Source: Enoplolaimus lenunculus
Taxonomy: Eukaryota; Nematoda; Enoplea; Enoplida; Thoracostomopsidae
Direction of reading: 5' to 3'
Length of the DNA: 64,000 nt
Assembly: GCA_030248215.1 (NCBI GenBank)
Contig: JASANG010003672.1
Location: 62,001-126,000 of the forward strand
The notes under the pieces were generated by a model that saw only the letters and a program-made list of their open reading frames with translations, was not told the origin of the DNA and did not search any database. Of the stretch, positions 27,201-42,200 are shown one piece after another (position 1 is the stretch's first letter; each line of letters starts with the position of its first letter). Position numbers and translations under genes: made by a program.

Positions 27201-30200
27201 AGCGTAGTAATCGAAATTTTTTACATCTAGGGATCTGCAGCTTATTTTAAAGTATGTAAATGTATCTATTTTTATCATACCATCAAAAATTTGTGGAACA
27301 ATGTATCCCATTTAATATCCCCCCAAGAGCGTATTTAGGATGATTTTGCTTATAAATTATTGCGAGCAAGCCTAGCGAGCGAATGTTTTTTACTAATTTT
27401 ACAGATTATTCTATAGACTATAAAAGTGGTTTTTGAGGTTCTTCAGACATTTCGAGAGAGATATATCATCGGTGATGCATTGAACAATGCGATATATTGT
27501 TTTACCTCAATACTGATTTCATACACCCGTCCTTGCTCCATCCGTTTAATACTGCACTGAGGTTGTTTAGGACCGGTTTCTGTGACTTCGACTGTTGCGT
27601 AAAGCTCGCCATCCACAAATACTCTAAAATAAATAAATTGCGTTTAAACCGATTTCATACAAAGCTGTGTTTGATTAATTTTATTCGTTGTCAATAAAGC
27701 GTTATGGCTACGGTAGATAAATCTATAATGGCATGCGTATCTTTAATCTATTGGACACAAGCGTGTAGCTAGTACAACATACTATAGAGCCATGGTTGTC
27801 TAAAACAAGTTTAAGACGTCCATGCGGGTGATTCATACACTTGCAAACCCCCGCGCTTTTGCTGCCGCTGTGTAATGTTTTGACAATATAATTACATAGC
27901 AATAATGTAATATGTTCTTACAATTAAGTATAGAGTTGACCCAAATGGGCTTAGATGTATCATTTTAAAAACGTACACAAGTAGAGGTATAGAGTATCCC
28001 TCAATCAATACCTACACAGAAGAAAAAACATGTATACAGGCTTAAAAAATAAACGTTTTTTAAGTTTAGAGGTCAAAAATCATTGTCTTACATGAGACTA
28101 TCACTTATATCCACCCGAAAAAATCCTGCTTGCATCATTGATCATAATGGTAATTGAAAACAAAACTGAGTCTATTCATAGTTTAATCGAGTCTTTACTG
28201 TGAAAAAATAACATTTACAGTTGCGTGCCGACACATTTAGAGGGTCGGTGGGGAAACCAAAAACCATAAACATAGGCCGTTATAATAGAATAGAATCGTT
28301 GGAATGTTAATTGTTTTAATTAGGCAACATTTTTACCAGGCAAAAAAAGCATTGCTTCTGATGCGCCTACCGGTAGTGTTCCTGAGCACCTGGAACGAAT
28401 GCGCTAACCTGTATCGAATGACTCCGTAATTGTGAGCGGCGTCAAAGTTTTCAACGCGGTATCCTGTCCATGCAACGGTAATTTCGTAAGCTTTTGTATG
28501 CGGCAGAATATCTATGAATTCCGGAGCTTCCGGCGTTGAAGGACAAAATAGCGAAATTGTTTGGGATTCAGGGCTGTCGCCGACGTCTACTCGTTGCGTT
28601 TTTGCTACACACGTTATTGCGTATTCGACACCTTAAATTTGACAATGACATACGTACGAACAGTAATTTTTTAATATGGATTGCGTGAAAGTCAGTGGTC
28701 CTCGTATAGGTTAAAAGGAACGAGATTCTACTTATCTTAACCTTGGGTCCATATTCTCAAATGCATATAGCATCTGCCACCAATTAGCAATACGTTTTCA
28801 ACTTGATAAGAAGTGTATAGTACAAAAAATACCAAAAATGTGCTGAATTTTCTACTGCATCATTCACAAATTTAAAAGTTACAAAACCTATCACCAACCA
28901 TTGATAGATGCTACACTCAATTGAGAATACGAGCATACGACTTAGACTTGTGCTCAATCTTTCGTAAGATAAAACCTTACACTTCTGATAAGATTAAACC
29001 TTAAACTTAAGATGGAGGTCGTTGGTAGCCAAATACCAGAACTGAACTTCTGTGAATAATGACTCAGGTGGTGTATTTTTTTATTATAGTTAGTTCCTGA
29101 GCTCATGCTTTGATATACAGGTGAAGGGTGTCAGGGGATAGACAACCCATGTGCACCCTGCATCTCAGACGCAATGACTGCGTGTAAACAGCCCTGTCTG
29201 TCCCCCAACTAAGACTTGAGAGCAAACGCAATCAAGAGCCTTGCAATTGGCGATAAAATATTGGACCAACCGGGGATTGAACCCGAGCCTTCTGCTTGCA
29301 AGGTAGACATGCTACCCACTACACCAGTGACCATTGATATCCCAGGCCAATTGCACCACCACATTACCTTAGCATTAAATTTGCCAGCGCTATTTGCAAG
29401 AGCGAACAATTTGAATCTAATATAAAACGTACCAGGAATCAAATTGGACAGCACAGCTTGACGAGTGTCAAAGCCGAAACTTCGGCATACGTTATGATTT
29501 TTGAGTCTGATTTCGTAACCAGAAATTGAGATGTCGTTATGCACAAAACCAGGCTCCCAACTCAAAGTTGCCTAAAAGTCAATTTGCTAAATCATAATCA
29601 CCGGATCGCAACACGGATACGTGGCATCTTTATGTCAACGGCCGAAAATTGTTTAGACAATCATTTAAAAAACTCAAAGATACTAAAACATTTCTTTGCT
29701 ACCGCAAACATCTTCCAGCCATTTCATTACCTTCCGGATACGAAGTTGTATAATTTCTGCTATTCATAATTCATTTATTTATGCGTTGTACACTCAGCCT
29801 AATCATAATTCGTCGCTCGACAACTTGTCGCCCAGCAGTGTCTTAAAAACTATGAATAAATCACGAATCGATGCAATTCGGAGAACATGATGTCAGTCGA
29901 CGAGTTGTCAGGCAACGAATTGCCGTGATACGTGAACAAATACACTGCATGTATGTATTTTGCAGACCCACGTTAACTGCAAGAGACTGGCAACTAAGCT
30001 TAAGACTAAGTTTTAACCCGTGGCTTGTGTTCCCCCACATAATGAACCTTAGCTTAAGCCTAAGTGTGGGAATAACCTTCAGCTTAAATCAAAATCTAAG
30101 CCTTAGGCTGAGCCTAAGTATAAGCATAAGCATGTGATAATGCAGTAAAACATAACTCAAGCCGGCCCATGTAAAGATCAGGGGCGGAACGTTTTTATGT

Positions 30201-33200
30201 GGGACTAGAATAGAGTAAGTTTAAGCTTTAGACTATTTTTGCTTGGCTTATGTTTAGGCTTAGGCTCAGGAATATGCTCATTCGTATGCTTAGGCTTGAA
30301 CTTAGGCTTAGGCTTCGGATTAGGAATATGCTTATATACTGTTCCGCCCCTGTTCTTTGCATTGGCCCTCAAGCCTAAGCCTACTCCTTCAAGTCTGTAA
30401 TTCCCATTTGCCTCACTGTCTCCCAGTGGGCAAACCACCATAATTGGACCTTTGTGTAAATGGACGCTCAACAATGAGATCTTTGATCTTTTACCTGCAG
30501 AATGCCAATATCTACAATGGCAAGCGAAGGCTCTTGCGGCGGTCCCCAAGTTGTATAACGCAGTTTGTTTGAACGTTTTGATAATTCGCGTTTGACCGAG
30601 GCAGTTCTGTAGTTGAGCAAAACCATAAAACTAAAATAGAGCAAGTATTGTACAGAATAGGGTAGGAACAGTAGTATAAGCATATTTCTAAGATGACGAC
30701 TAAGCCTAAACGTAAGGATGAACCCAGCCCAAAGCCCAAGCATAAGCCTAAGCGTAAGGATGAGCCTATTCCTAAGCGTAAGCCTAAGCAAACAACACTT
30801 GAACTTAGCGAGTTTTTATCAACTGCCATATATCGGCAAAATGTTGCATGTATATAAACATTTTACGGTTGCAGTTCTCGAAAGGTCAAACTATGCTACT
30901 GTAGCGACCCAAATAAGAGGGGAGTAATAAGCGGGAGTAATAAGAGGGAGTCCCCATTTTGAGTTCCAATGAATAGGAGTCCGTAAGCAGATGAAGTCCC
31001 TAAACCCTAATTAGAGCCCATAAGTGTCAATTATCCCTAATTGTAGAGCATAAATGACTCTAGGACCGTATAAAGTTGAGTTCGAAACTTTAAAGCGTAC
31101 ATAATTAAGTTTTGAAAGTAATTCCTAAGTATAACCCTGCACTATCGGTCAAGCTTTTGATACATGTCAAATAAACGTTTATTTAATTCAACGGAGAGTT
31201 GCAATACCGGATATGTATCAGTAACGAAGAGTGGCGGAGAGCCGGTTGAAAATAAATAACAGTCCGTAACCAAATGAAAGGGGGTTACCCTGTAGAGAGG
31301 CCAGATAAATATCAGTCCAACCTCTTATTCGGGTCGCTACAGTATATGTTTTCTGTTCGGAAGTTTTTAGACAGTTTTCAGTTGTTAACACAAGAATTCC
31401 CTATAAAATTACTATGCAACGTTAAGATATACGAGTGGCCCGTTTCATATTCCTCGTCGAAGTAGTCGATAGTTGTGTAGCTGAAAGCCTTTAAGGTATG
31501 ACTGGAGTCAGGTTAACAAATTTCAATACTTCAAACATAAATAATATATAGCTCATATCTGAGCAAAATGCACTATATCACTCACTCATACGTTGTGCTT
31601 GTTAAAAGATTATCAACTGTACATTCGAGACACGATGCTCGATAGTGAAAACAATGCTCTGTTGCTGGATAAACAAGCCCACGGAGTCGCATTTTGGTTG
31701 TATAACTGTAAACACAAGGCAAGTACATCACGTTATACTGTATTTCTTGTCACATTAATTTTACTGGGTAGCGAAAGAAATTCGTCCCCTGGTGGAATAT
31801 TCGTTCATGAACACTAGAAATAGTTTACAAAATTAAACAGTACACTATATGGTATTACGATATTTAGTCACTCGGGCAAGTCGCTACTGGAAATTGAGTA
31901 CGTGGGCCCGAAATTTTATACACCAGACAATTTGTCGCCCAGTATTTAGGCTTACGCACAGGCATAGGTTTAGAATTACACTTTAGTTTAAGCTTCAGCA
32001 GCTGTCGGTCGACGAATGGCACATTCATAATGTTCGTTCATGACTCAAGTTTTAGTGGACTACAAAACTATTCATAGCCTGGCAAACGTTATACATGTTT
32101 TGTTCGCGAATGCTTTAAAAACCTAAAGCTCCGGAGTCTCTAAGTCCTCGAGTCTCTATGTCTCCTAGTGGACCGGATCCTATAATTAACAAGCATATGT
32201 ATATAGTCGCATGGAAAGGCAAGATGGCACTAGTCGAAACACGGAAGCTTATTATCTGCCAAACCGGCTTTTGATTCGCCGAAAACACTGCGCCGTTCAG
32301 TTCGGATCTGTTAAATTTTGTCATGATAGATGCTACAAACAGTTCATAATAGCACAACAGTACCCAATGGCGTAACGAAAATTTCCTGTTTGAGAGAGTA
32401 TAACCTCATGTAAAAGTTATTTTTGACCTCTAAAGTTGGGGATTGCTATTTTCTTCTTGTATTAACAGTACCTCATATCACTTCGCATTGTGGACATAAA
32501 ATTTACACCAATAACGCTGATAACAAAATTTGAATATTGAACACGTTCCTTCCAATGATCAGGAACATACCATGACACCACTACAGACTGTGTATCTAGG
32601 TGAGTAACCGTGAGTTCAGGTTTTGGTGGTGGATCGCTTGAAATTTCCTAAAAATCGAAACTGTCGAGGAACTCAAACGCCCTTTTAGGCATAGCAACGT
32701 CAGTCAAGATACAGAATCGATTGAAAACCTGCAACTTGTTTAACAGCTGTGCGGGCTAATTTGAAAATCACAACTCAAACTACACAAATGACCTGCAACT
32801 GTTGCCGCCGGCAAGCGTACCGGTCCATTAGCCAGAGGGGGCGCCAGAGGGAGAGGCAGCCCTTCCCCTGGAAGAATTTTGCACCCCCTAGAAATTAACC
32901 TTGCTTGTAAGTCATCGGAAATTCTTGCATGCCCGTCCTGAAAAAATTTAGCCCCACTAACAAGGGTGATATGGGTACGCGATTGAAGCGCACATGCAAA
33001 ATACAGTGAAAAAGCATATACCATATGCTTATAAGTGCGCAAGACAGTTCGATTACAAATAATTAGCTTCTTGACCTATATGCTCAGATGCGTATAGCAC
33101 CTACCACCAGTTAGCGATAAGTCAATAAACTGAAGAACTCCTACAAATGAGGATTTCAAAATTAGCACAGTGCGTAGTTGCAAAAACCAAATCCGAAAAC

Positions 33201-36200
33201 AACACTGAATTTCGAACCTCTTCATTCACTGGTGCGAAAACTACCAGACATTTTGATTTTATCAACAAATGATGGGTGCTACACATATTTGAGAATACGA
33301 GCCTCAGTTTTACTTACATATAACTCGACATCGTCGCAATCATTTTTATTGCCACCGCAAGTTTCAATCGCCCCAGCGTACTCGTTCAATTGTGGACTGC
33401 CACATGTAGATCCCACATGATTCTGGTTAATCTCAGATTTGTACATCTGATTTGTTCTTTGTCTAATTTTTGAGGTGTCGGCCGTTGCAACAGTAGATCG
33501 TCGAGAGACCATTGTATTCGCCAAATTATCCTCCTGTTTGCTGATCAATTCAGAAGATTCACTAAGGCGGTGGTGGTTAGTGCTGTAAGCTGTTGAGATT
33601 GGAGCTAAAAACGTGTAAACATTAGGATGCAAACAGATAGTCAAAATTGTCAGAAACAAATAGTAAGCAAATCACATGAAAATACGAGGCATTCCAGGAT
33701 TTCCATAACGTAAATGAATATAGATTTTATGAAAAACCAGTCTTAAAAACGAGTTGCGCTGGCTGGTTTAATTGCACAAACAGAGTAAACAATATTGTGG
33801 CTAGTCATAAGCATGGGCATAGTTAAAATTTTAGAAAGGGAGGGCTTGTGTTCGCTAAAGATTTCAACACTCGAAGGGTTTGTTGTGTTACCAGCTGAAA
33901 AAGTTTTAAAAACACCATGATAATCACAAACGTGAGGTTTGACCCCTAATTCGTCGTGACTATACAGCATAGTTATCCAGTGACCACCCAATTAATTTTT
34001 GCAAACTGCTTACCAGCAGCATGAATTCTACCGCGTGATGTATTTGATATTCTGTATTCATGTTTTTCGCTCGGTGGCAGTTCGCTACTTTCGTCTTGTG
34101 ATGTTTTTTCTTTCGAGGTACTAAAAAACTGATCATTTTTTAAATTAATGTTCATATTAACATTAGCGTCAATTCTGTACAGCCGCACACACACATGGGG
34201 GTCTCACAATAATACAGTCTTGAAACCAAACTTTCTATACGAACCTACTGAAAACAGCACCCTGCAAACTTTACAGTTTACAAATTTGAAAACTGAAAAG
34301 TTTTCACGAAGTTTTAAAACACGTAAGATGAGGTTTTTTGATCGTGTGTAAAGAGCTTTTCATTATGTTACCTAAAACAAAACCCGAGTATAAACCTAAG
34401 CCTAAACCTTAAAGTAAGCGTAAACGCTTGGACAACTGTATTAGAGCCCTAATTTCTATAGCTGCCAACATTTAGACATAGTTATGTTGAAAAATTAGTA
34501 ATTGAAGGTCAACCGCATTTGTCACTTGTATGCTCGTTTCATGAATCCAGCATTTTTTGGTTACTTTGATACTGGATTTGCAAGTTTAATTTTGACGCGT
34601 ATCCTACAGTTGGTATCCAAGAACAACAGCTGAAATGATCGAGACAAGTAAAATTGATTTTTCAGCTTCGCTAACCTGGTGTCATATGTAACGGAATTGT
34701 TCATTTTTGCTGATGATACTACTTCATTGACAGAAAATGCTGTTGAAAGATCTTCAAAAGTTTGCGACCGACGCTTGCTTTTCTTGCTCGACGAGTGTTT
34801 GCGAGATTTTCGAGCTGCTGTTAAATTCAATATTTGAAGTTAAAATATTCGGAAATGAAAAAAACACTGAGGAAGGTTTCAGAAAAAACTTTTGTACCAA
34901 GTGAACAAAATATATCGAATTGCTAAAAAAGAGGGCATGATACAATAGTGTGCAGCTATTGGAGTTCCGTATGGTACAACAAGATGTTCCACCGGGCGTT
35001 GCGTTTTTGCCGATCCCTCTTATTTAGAGCGGGGTCGCTGTCACTTGCAATAACTTTAAATTGAACTTTAACGGAGTATTTTTGATGCCGTATACATAAA
35101 GTGCCATGGTTCGAACAGGTTGTACACCCTCTAAACAAGAGGGTGTAGGCCAAAAACTCAACGCGTGCCGGATACATTCCTCCATACTCAGAATATACCC
35201 AGTTGCATACTTTTGTTGATCATCTACTCTTGCTAAAACTAAATGCATTAATGATTTCAAAATCAATTTAACAATACTGAACATAGAAATTGAACAAGTG
35301 ATTATTGTAACATCATGCGAAAAATCTTGCTAATTTAAAATTTTAAATAGTAAAACAATCCAGCACATTTTGTAAACTCACAACCCTGTTTCGTTTTGCG
35401 TTCACACTGCGCGCTGTGCGCATCATCGGCCACCGATTCAAATGTTGCAGATTCCACACTTTTGGATTTTGCTGTTGAATACATTTGTTTTGTTTTTTGG
35501 CGCGTATCGGTTTCACATGCTACGTGAATTTGCCGTGCATCTTCATATCTAGCTGAATATAAAACAAAACATGTGTAACTATGCGAATACTGCGAGCAGC
35601 AAATTGAGAAACCTTGTGTTTAACGGTTTAAAGTAATAATGTTATCTCTAGAAACACCTACTGCAAAGACACGCCATATCATTGCTGAAACGACAAATAT
35701 TAATGTATCTTATACAAATAACAATTTTTTTGCCAGCAAAGTTTTAGCGGTGGTATATACAGCGTAACTGGGCAAAGTAGATGTTTTAGAATGTTCGGCT
35801 CTTGTATACTTCTTCCTATATTTATATTTAGGTTCATTCTTAATAGAATAAGACTTACATTAGCCAGAACATTTGTCTAAGCAGTTACTTATTCCAAAAC
35901 CTTAATTTTATACGTGGGGAACATGTACAAGAGCTGAAAATTTTAGAACTGTAGAACTTGACAGAAATTTTTAAAATTAAACAAATCGATAAAAACTAAA
36001 AAACACACCTGGCTGAGCGTGAGAACCTTCAGTGACAGTAATGAATTCACTCGATATATGGCGTGGGAAATGAGCCAGAACCGTATGACTCGGTAGACAA
36101 ATATTGCGAACGTTCAAAGGTAAACGAACAATCAGTTTGTTCGACGAAAGAGATTTTCCACCATCTAAAATTAATTAATATTTAACAATCATTTAATATT

Positions 36201-39200
36201 AACAAAGTACGAAACCATTTATTTCGTTAATTCTTTTCCCGCATATCCATTATCTCATAAGCATTTTACAATACATATGTCTGGCGGGTCTTTTTCGTTA
36301 TCCCCCAGCCGGCGTTTGCCCAAAAACGGAATGGGCCAGCAGATGGACCAATGCGTAATTTTGCTAATAAGAATTATTAAACATATCAAGAAATATTTCA
36401 ACATTGCGTACAGCTTAAGCTAATTGGTCGTGATACCTTTAGTGCGATCGTCTCAACATCTTACAGAATGTTGGTAAATCTTAGATTGTATTATAGTATA
36501 ATTGGTTTTGGCTCTTGTGCACCCTCTCCCACATATACTGCTATCGTTTATGCTTAAACAAAAGCTTAGGCTTGGGCATATGTTAGCGTTTCTTAAATGT
36601 AATCCTAGCCTGAACCTAAGCAAAAGCGTAAGTGAGAAGGAAACGTGTACAAAACATGGTGTAAACGTATAGTGAAAATAAGGGAAAATTAAAGTGTAAA
36701 AATTTCAAAGATGTTTAATTTTTCTGCCAACACAATTGAGGTATGCTAACATTCATCCGATTTTTGTTAAATTTTAAAGAGAATAACAGCTGATCCCCCG
36801 AAATTTTTAAGATTTTGGATAAATTTCGTAATTTTTATTCTACTTCGAACAATTGCAGCCTATCTGTAATAAAAATTGCGAGGTATATGTCGTGCTCCGA
36901 ACACCTATTTGCACCAGTTGGCAACTGGAACGTCCGAAACGACAATTGCTGTTCGGGGCAGCCCACACACTGCTGGAATGCAAACTAATTTTTATTGGTT
37001 GCTCAAGTTTGACTATATTCGCGAAAACTGACTTGCACAGTAATAATTGGATTAGAACTGTTTGTGATTGGTTGGTTGTTCAGGCTTGGCTCTGTTCGAG
37101 AAAACTGAGTTACATTCCAGTAGTTGTTTGGGCTGCTCGGAACAACAATTGTCGTTTGGGACGTCCGACTTGCCAACTGGAGCAAATAGCTGTTTGGGGC
37201 ACGACATATATAGGTACGTTATTACAACACATTTTTGAGCATAAAATAACAGAATTTCCGTTATTTCTATAAAGGAAACCGAAACGGGAACGGACACCGA
37301 TTTTTTACCGCCAACGGAAACGGATATCCGCTTACACCCTGGTACAAAAGCTATTAATTTTTATGTACAAAACAGTTTCCGAATTACAAAAACTAACCTT
37401 TCGGGACGGTAAACAAACAAACTTTATGATCAACTCCTAACGCACAATTTTCAATAGTTCCAGTACGGTTTCGGTGTATTGCTGAATCATGAAGCCGTGG
37501 GAGCTGTAATATAGACACATTCTACCTTCCATAAGTGTGAGAACACATTAAGGGTGGCGGTATGCTTGTCATTGCGGCGCCTTCGTTTGCCTCTCGCCTC
37601 TGTCCGTCATGTATCGTACAGTGTAAAATTTTTGATAAGTATGGCACCGCAATTATTAAGTACTTAGCTAAAGCACAAATACGCACAGCTAAAGACGAGA
37701 AGATTAGAGATGCCAAATTCATGCTGCAAAAATTTCGGCCCTCCTGGAACATTTTAGAATCTGTTATTCAAAACTAGCAAATATCTCTCGAAACCTTTTG
37801 GAAAGTTCAACAGGTTGAGATGGTTGCGTGCTATAAAGTCTATTCAATTGTTTCTAGCGTTAGCTAAATACCGGAAACACAAAAACTGCTAACCGAACTG
37901 AAAGAATGCTTGTAATTAGATTCTTCAACGTACTGGCAAATCCATGAAGGGTCAATCAAGACTAGCCCCCCCGACGTGGATTAAACGCATAGCGTTGCAT
38001 TAAGATTTAGTACTAAAATTGCGTTTGGCTTGTCGCTTACTTCGCTTGCATGCTTTTTTCATTATTATATATTGAGAAACCTCTTCTATTTAAAATTTCT
38101 GCATCCACTACTGTATCATAGCCACATTTGAAAAATACGACTCATATGCAGAAGTTGAACTCAAATGATCCCAATTCTCTCGTCGTTAATCTATTTTAAA
38201 AGAAATGATGAAATTATTCTGAGCAATCTCTGAAAGGTTGGAGACAGATAATAATGGAGGTCAGTGAAGCAGCGGCCTCTGGACCCGCGCCTTCAAAGCG
38301 CCCAGAATGAGTGTTTTAATCATAGTTTTGAAAGAAGTATATTTTAACCCACGTTTTTCATCAAACCTTTGTTGTAGGCCGGCCGTACAAATCGGCTTCA
38401 GGGCCTAGTCGGGTCATGATCCGACCCTGTTTGTACCATTTCTCCCACAGGCGCTCCGTTCAAACAAAGTTGGTAGCCTTCGACATCATCGTTCAGTGAT
38501 TCTTTCCATACAACACATATTGCATCGGCGTCTCTTTTAGTTTGTCGTACTGAGATCAAAGGTGCGCCGCATGAGTTAACCTCGGGACAAACCATGGTCT
38601 ACAAACGAATGATACAGTGTGAGTGCTGTAGAGATCGTAATTCAAACCTTTATTCGCGACCTCAACTCAGCGAGGTCGTGTTTAGATGGTTGTTCGCGCA
38701 TAATTTGCATACGCACAGTATGTCTATTATAATTGTAATATCATCATATATATTGGTTACTTTTGGCCTGGACAGAGATTATACATTTGTTGAACCTACA
38801 CAAGGTCTGTGGATAATTAAATATATATTATAATTGGACCAGCTATCTACTAGAATGCGTTTTCAATTTTGTTGGGTGGCCCCAATTCCATCCAGTTATA
38901 CCCGATGACCAGTTACCACTGGCCGCAAACTTGACGGAGCGTCTCACAGAGTCTGTACAAATAAATAACGAGTTTTAACAATAGATTTGCAAGAAATATT
39001 ACTTGTTGGTGCTATACTTGTCGTACGATGCCGTAAATAATAAATTTTTGTTTACAAACTGTTATACAATGCCATGTGGCAATACACATGCGTTGTTGTA
39101 CGCTGCCGAACGTAATCTAAGACAATTCGTCATCCGACAACTTGTCGCCCAACAATGTCCTAAGCCTATGAATAAATAAATCTAAACATAATCCTGAGCG

Positions 39201-42200
39201 TAATCCTAAGCCTATAATCATGAGCGACGAATTGTCGAGTCGATGAAATGTCGGATTACATGTTGCCGGTCGACGAATTGTCGTTTTACCTGCCAAAACG
39301 GCATTGAACTAGTAGAAAAGTATAGCGCCACTCCTATTAAGCAAAAATTTTATTTTTTTTTGTAGCAAGTTCTTATATATGTAACAGTGCTCATCTTATT
39401 GTCAAAGTTCAATACAATACATTTAGACATTTGCGCTTGGCTTCCATACACAGAAAGCAAAGGGAGCTAGCAGCTATTTGAAAAGGACAGCTACACCCCC
39501 GTGCGCTCTCTTACCAGTTATTACATAGGTAGGTGTATAATATATAGTAGAAAGTTTTATACATAGGAACTTTGCAACTACAAACAAATGTTCCAGGTTT
39601 AAGAATGGTTCCGCCTATTTCCAAATACAGGATTTGATAGACTCCTTGCCAGCTCACCTTGCTAGGGCACGAGGCTAAAAAAATTTCAGGAGGGTCATAA
39701 AACGGTTTTCGTTGACTTGCAAGCAAAGTTGAAAACTTTCTAGCGAGGCGAAAATTTTTCCAGGGGCGACGCGGAACGCCCGTCGCCCCTTTAGCTATGA
39801 GCCCAGCTAAACAATCAACGATATCAACTTAAAAACTCAATATTAGACGTATTAAAACGTAAAATTTGAAAATCAAACACAATACCAAAACGTTTGATTC
39901 TTGAGGAAAACAGTAGGGCAAATTTGAATACGCTGCGAGTTTGACTTTGTATATTTCGCCACCACTCAGTCCAGTACACGTAGCACTGTCGCATTCCGCT
40001 CGCAACATTGGACAGAAGCTTGTTTCATTCAAAAACACCTTAAAAATAATTATAAATTTTCAAATTTTATACTCGAAACTATAAGTAGGTTAGTGTCTAC
40101 AACAATTTCGAATGAGATTTCTTGTAATACCAACTGAAGAAGTTTCGAAAACCAGATGGACGAAAATTATACAAATGGAATTGTGAACGCTAACCGCCAC
40201 GTGGTTCCACACCTGAGCCTAATAATGTATATTGCATCGTCAATAGATAATAATGATAAGAGACATGACGACCGCGTTGCAAATGTATAACTGCCAAAAA
40301 CGTTTCGTTAAGATTGAATTCTTACGCTTTACATCTGAGTTACATTGATAATTATAAAAATAACACTGAACAGTATTGCATTAAAATGTTTTACATAACT
40401 AAAACTAAAACATTTAAGATCAACCACCTGGTATCCTTTTAGCATTTGAAACGAGTCTTGTTCATCCGGTAATTCCCACGACACAACTAACGTTCCTGCG
40501 ACCGGAAAATGTGCTTTGATGAACGGAATACATTTGAACCACGCATGCTAAAAATGAAATGTACCTATTGTTGGACATTTTTATAATCTAAATTGCCCAA
40601 TACGATAATATCTGCGTATTCGGCATCAGTTTCGAGGCCTGTTGTCACTGCTTAATCATGATCTCTCGTGATCAATCCACGCCCAATATCCATTTTCATA
40701 AAATTGCTCAAAATTGAGAACAATTTGTGTCTTAAATTCAACAAAATTTATGCGTGTTATATTATCCGCAATCAGACCACAATTTATGAATTATTGTCAA
40801 ATAACTAATTGGTCGACGTCCCAAATAGCAGATCGCCGGCCGAATCATTTTCTAGCTATAACCTCTGTACCAATGGTCGGGTGTCAAAAACGAGTATGTT
40901 TTTTCAAACTATTGGTAAACTTTTATTTAAAATTTAGCCCCAAAATGAATAAAAAGTTGAAACACGTTATCAGCGTTAACGTAATATTAAATTTGTGGTG
41001 GTATATTTAAAATTTGCGGGTTTTATAGACATTTTATCTACTGTACTCATACTTACCACAGCGCTCTCTTTATCATTACTGTCAAAATTTTCAACTTCAT
41101 GACGTTCCATTACGGCCATCAGTGGTTTTGGTTTCAGCTTCGGTCTTTGAACTTCATATCGTCTTAAAAATATTTAATATATTTTATTAAAGCTGTAATT
41201 CCACATACGTATTTTGGGCAGTGTTCCAGCTGATTCTCATACGTGTTGTGGTATGGCAATGAGTTTTAATAAAATTTTTGTTGAGATGTTGGCTGAGTTT
41301 CTAAAACCCTAATTAAGTACGACTTAATACTTAAGTACGTGCTACGCAGAGCTGCATGTTAACCGCGGGTAACCGCGCGAAACGCGGGTACGGGTAAAAA
41401 AATTTTGACGCGGATTTACCTGCGGGTAAAGAATTTTAAAGCGCGGGTAAAAATTTGTAATTCTTTACCCGCCTAGAATTTTCATAAGAAAAAACTTGAA
41501 ACCAAATAACGTAGAAAAACTTGAATTTTAATACTGTTTTTACCGTTTGAGTGAAAAATAAGTATATATTACACTCCTGAAATGTGTTGTTAAATCGAAA
41601 AATATTTGTGGCGGTTTGAAAGGTAGCAAGAATATAAGAAAAAATAAGGGTACGTAAGGTCGGTAACGGTAAAACAATTTTGCGCGGGTAAAGACGGATA
41701 ACGGATAAAGGAATTTTGCGCGGGTATACCCGCGGGTAAAAATTAAAATTTCCGCGTTTAAAGCGCAACGCGGGTAAAAAATCTTTACCACTTAAGTCGC
41801 TGACTAAATTTGATATATTACAGATAACAGTTCATCCACACAAACTTTAGTTAACTAAAATTGTACACTCAACGAACATTCTTAATACAAAGCGAAACTG
41901 TTACTTTCTTGTTGTGACCACGGCTTATTGGCCTTTGTTTTTGCTCAAAAAGTTTAGTATTTTCTTAAGTCGGCGAATTAAGTAATTACTTAAGTATAAC
42001 TTAAGCAATTGCTTAATTCAGAAACCCAGCCAATAATTGCTAAGCAGAAAATTTTTTGTTCTGACGTGTTTTCTCCAGTTTATACTATGTTTCGACTGCA
42101 TAAAAATTGTGTCTTAACTAGAATGTTTTAATTAGATACGTGTATTCTCCAGTTTGGAGTTACATGATATACCGAGTTCCATCTCCCCCTGCAGATATAT

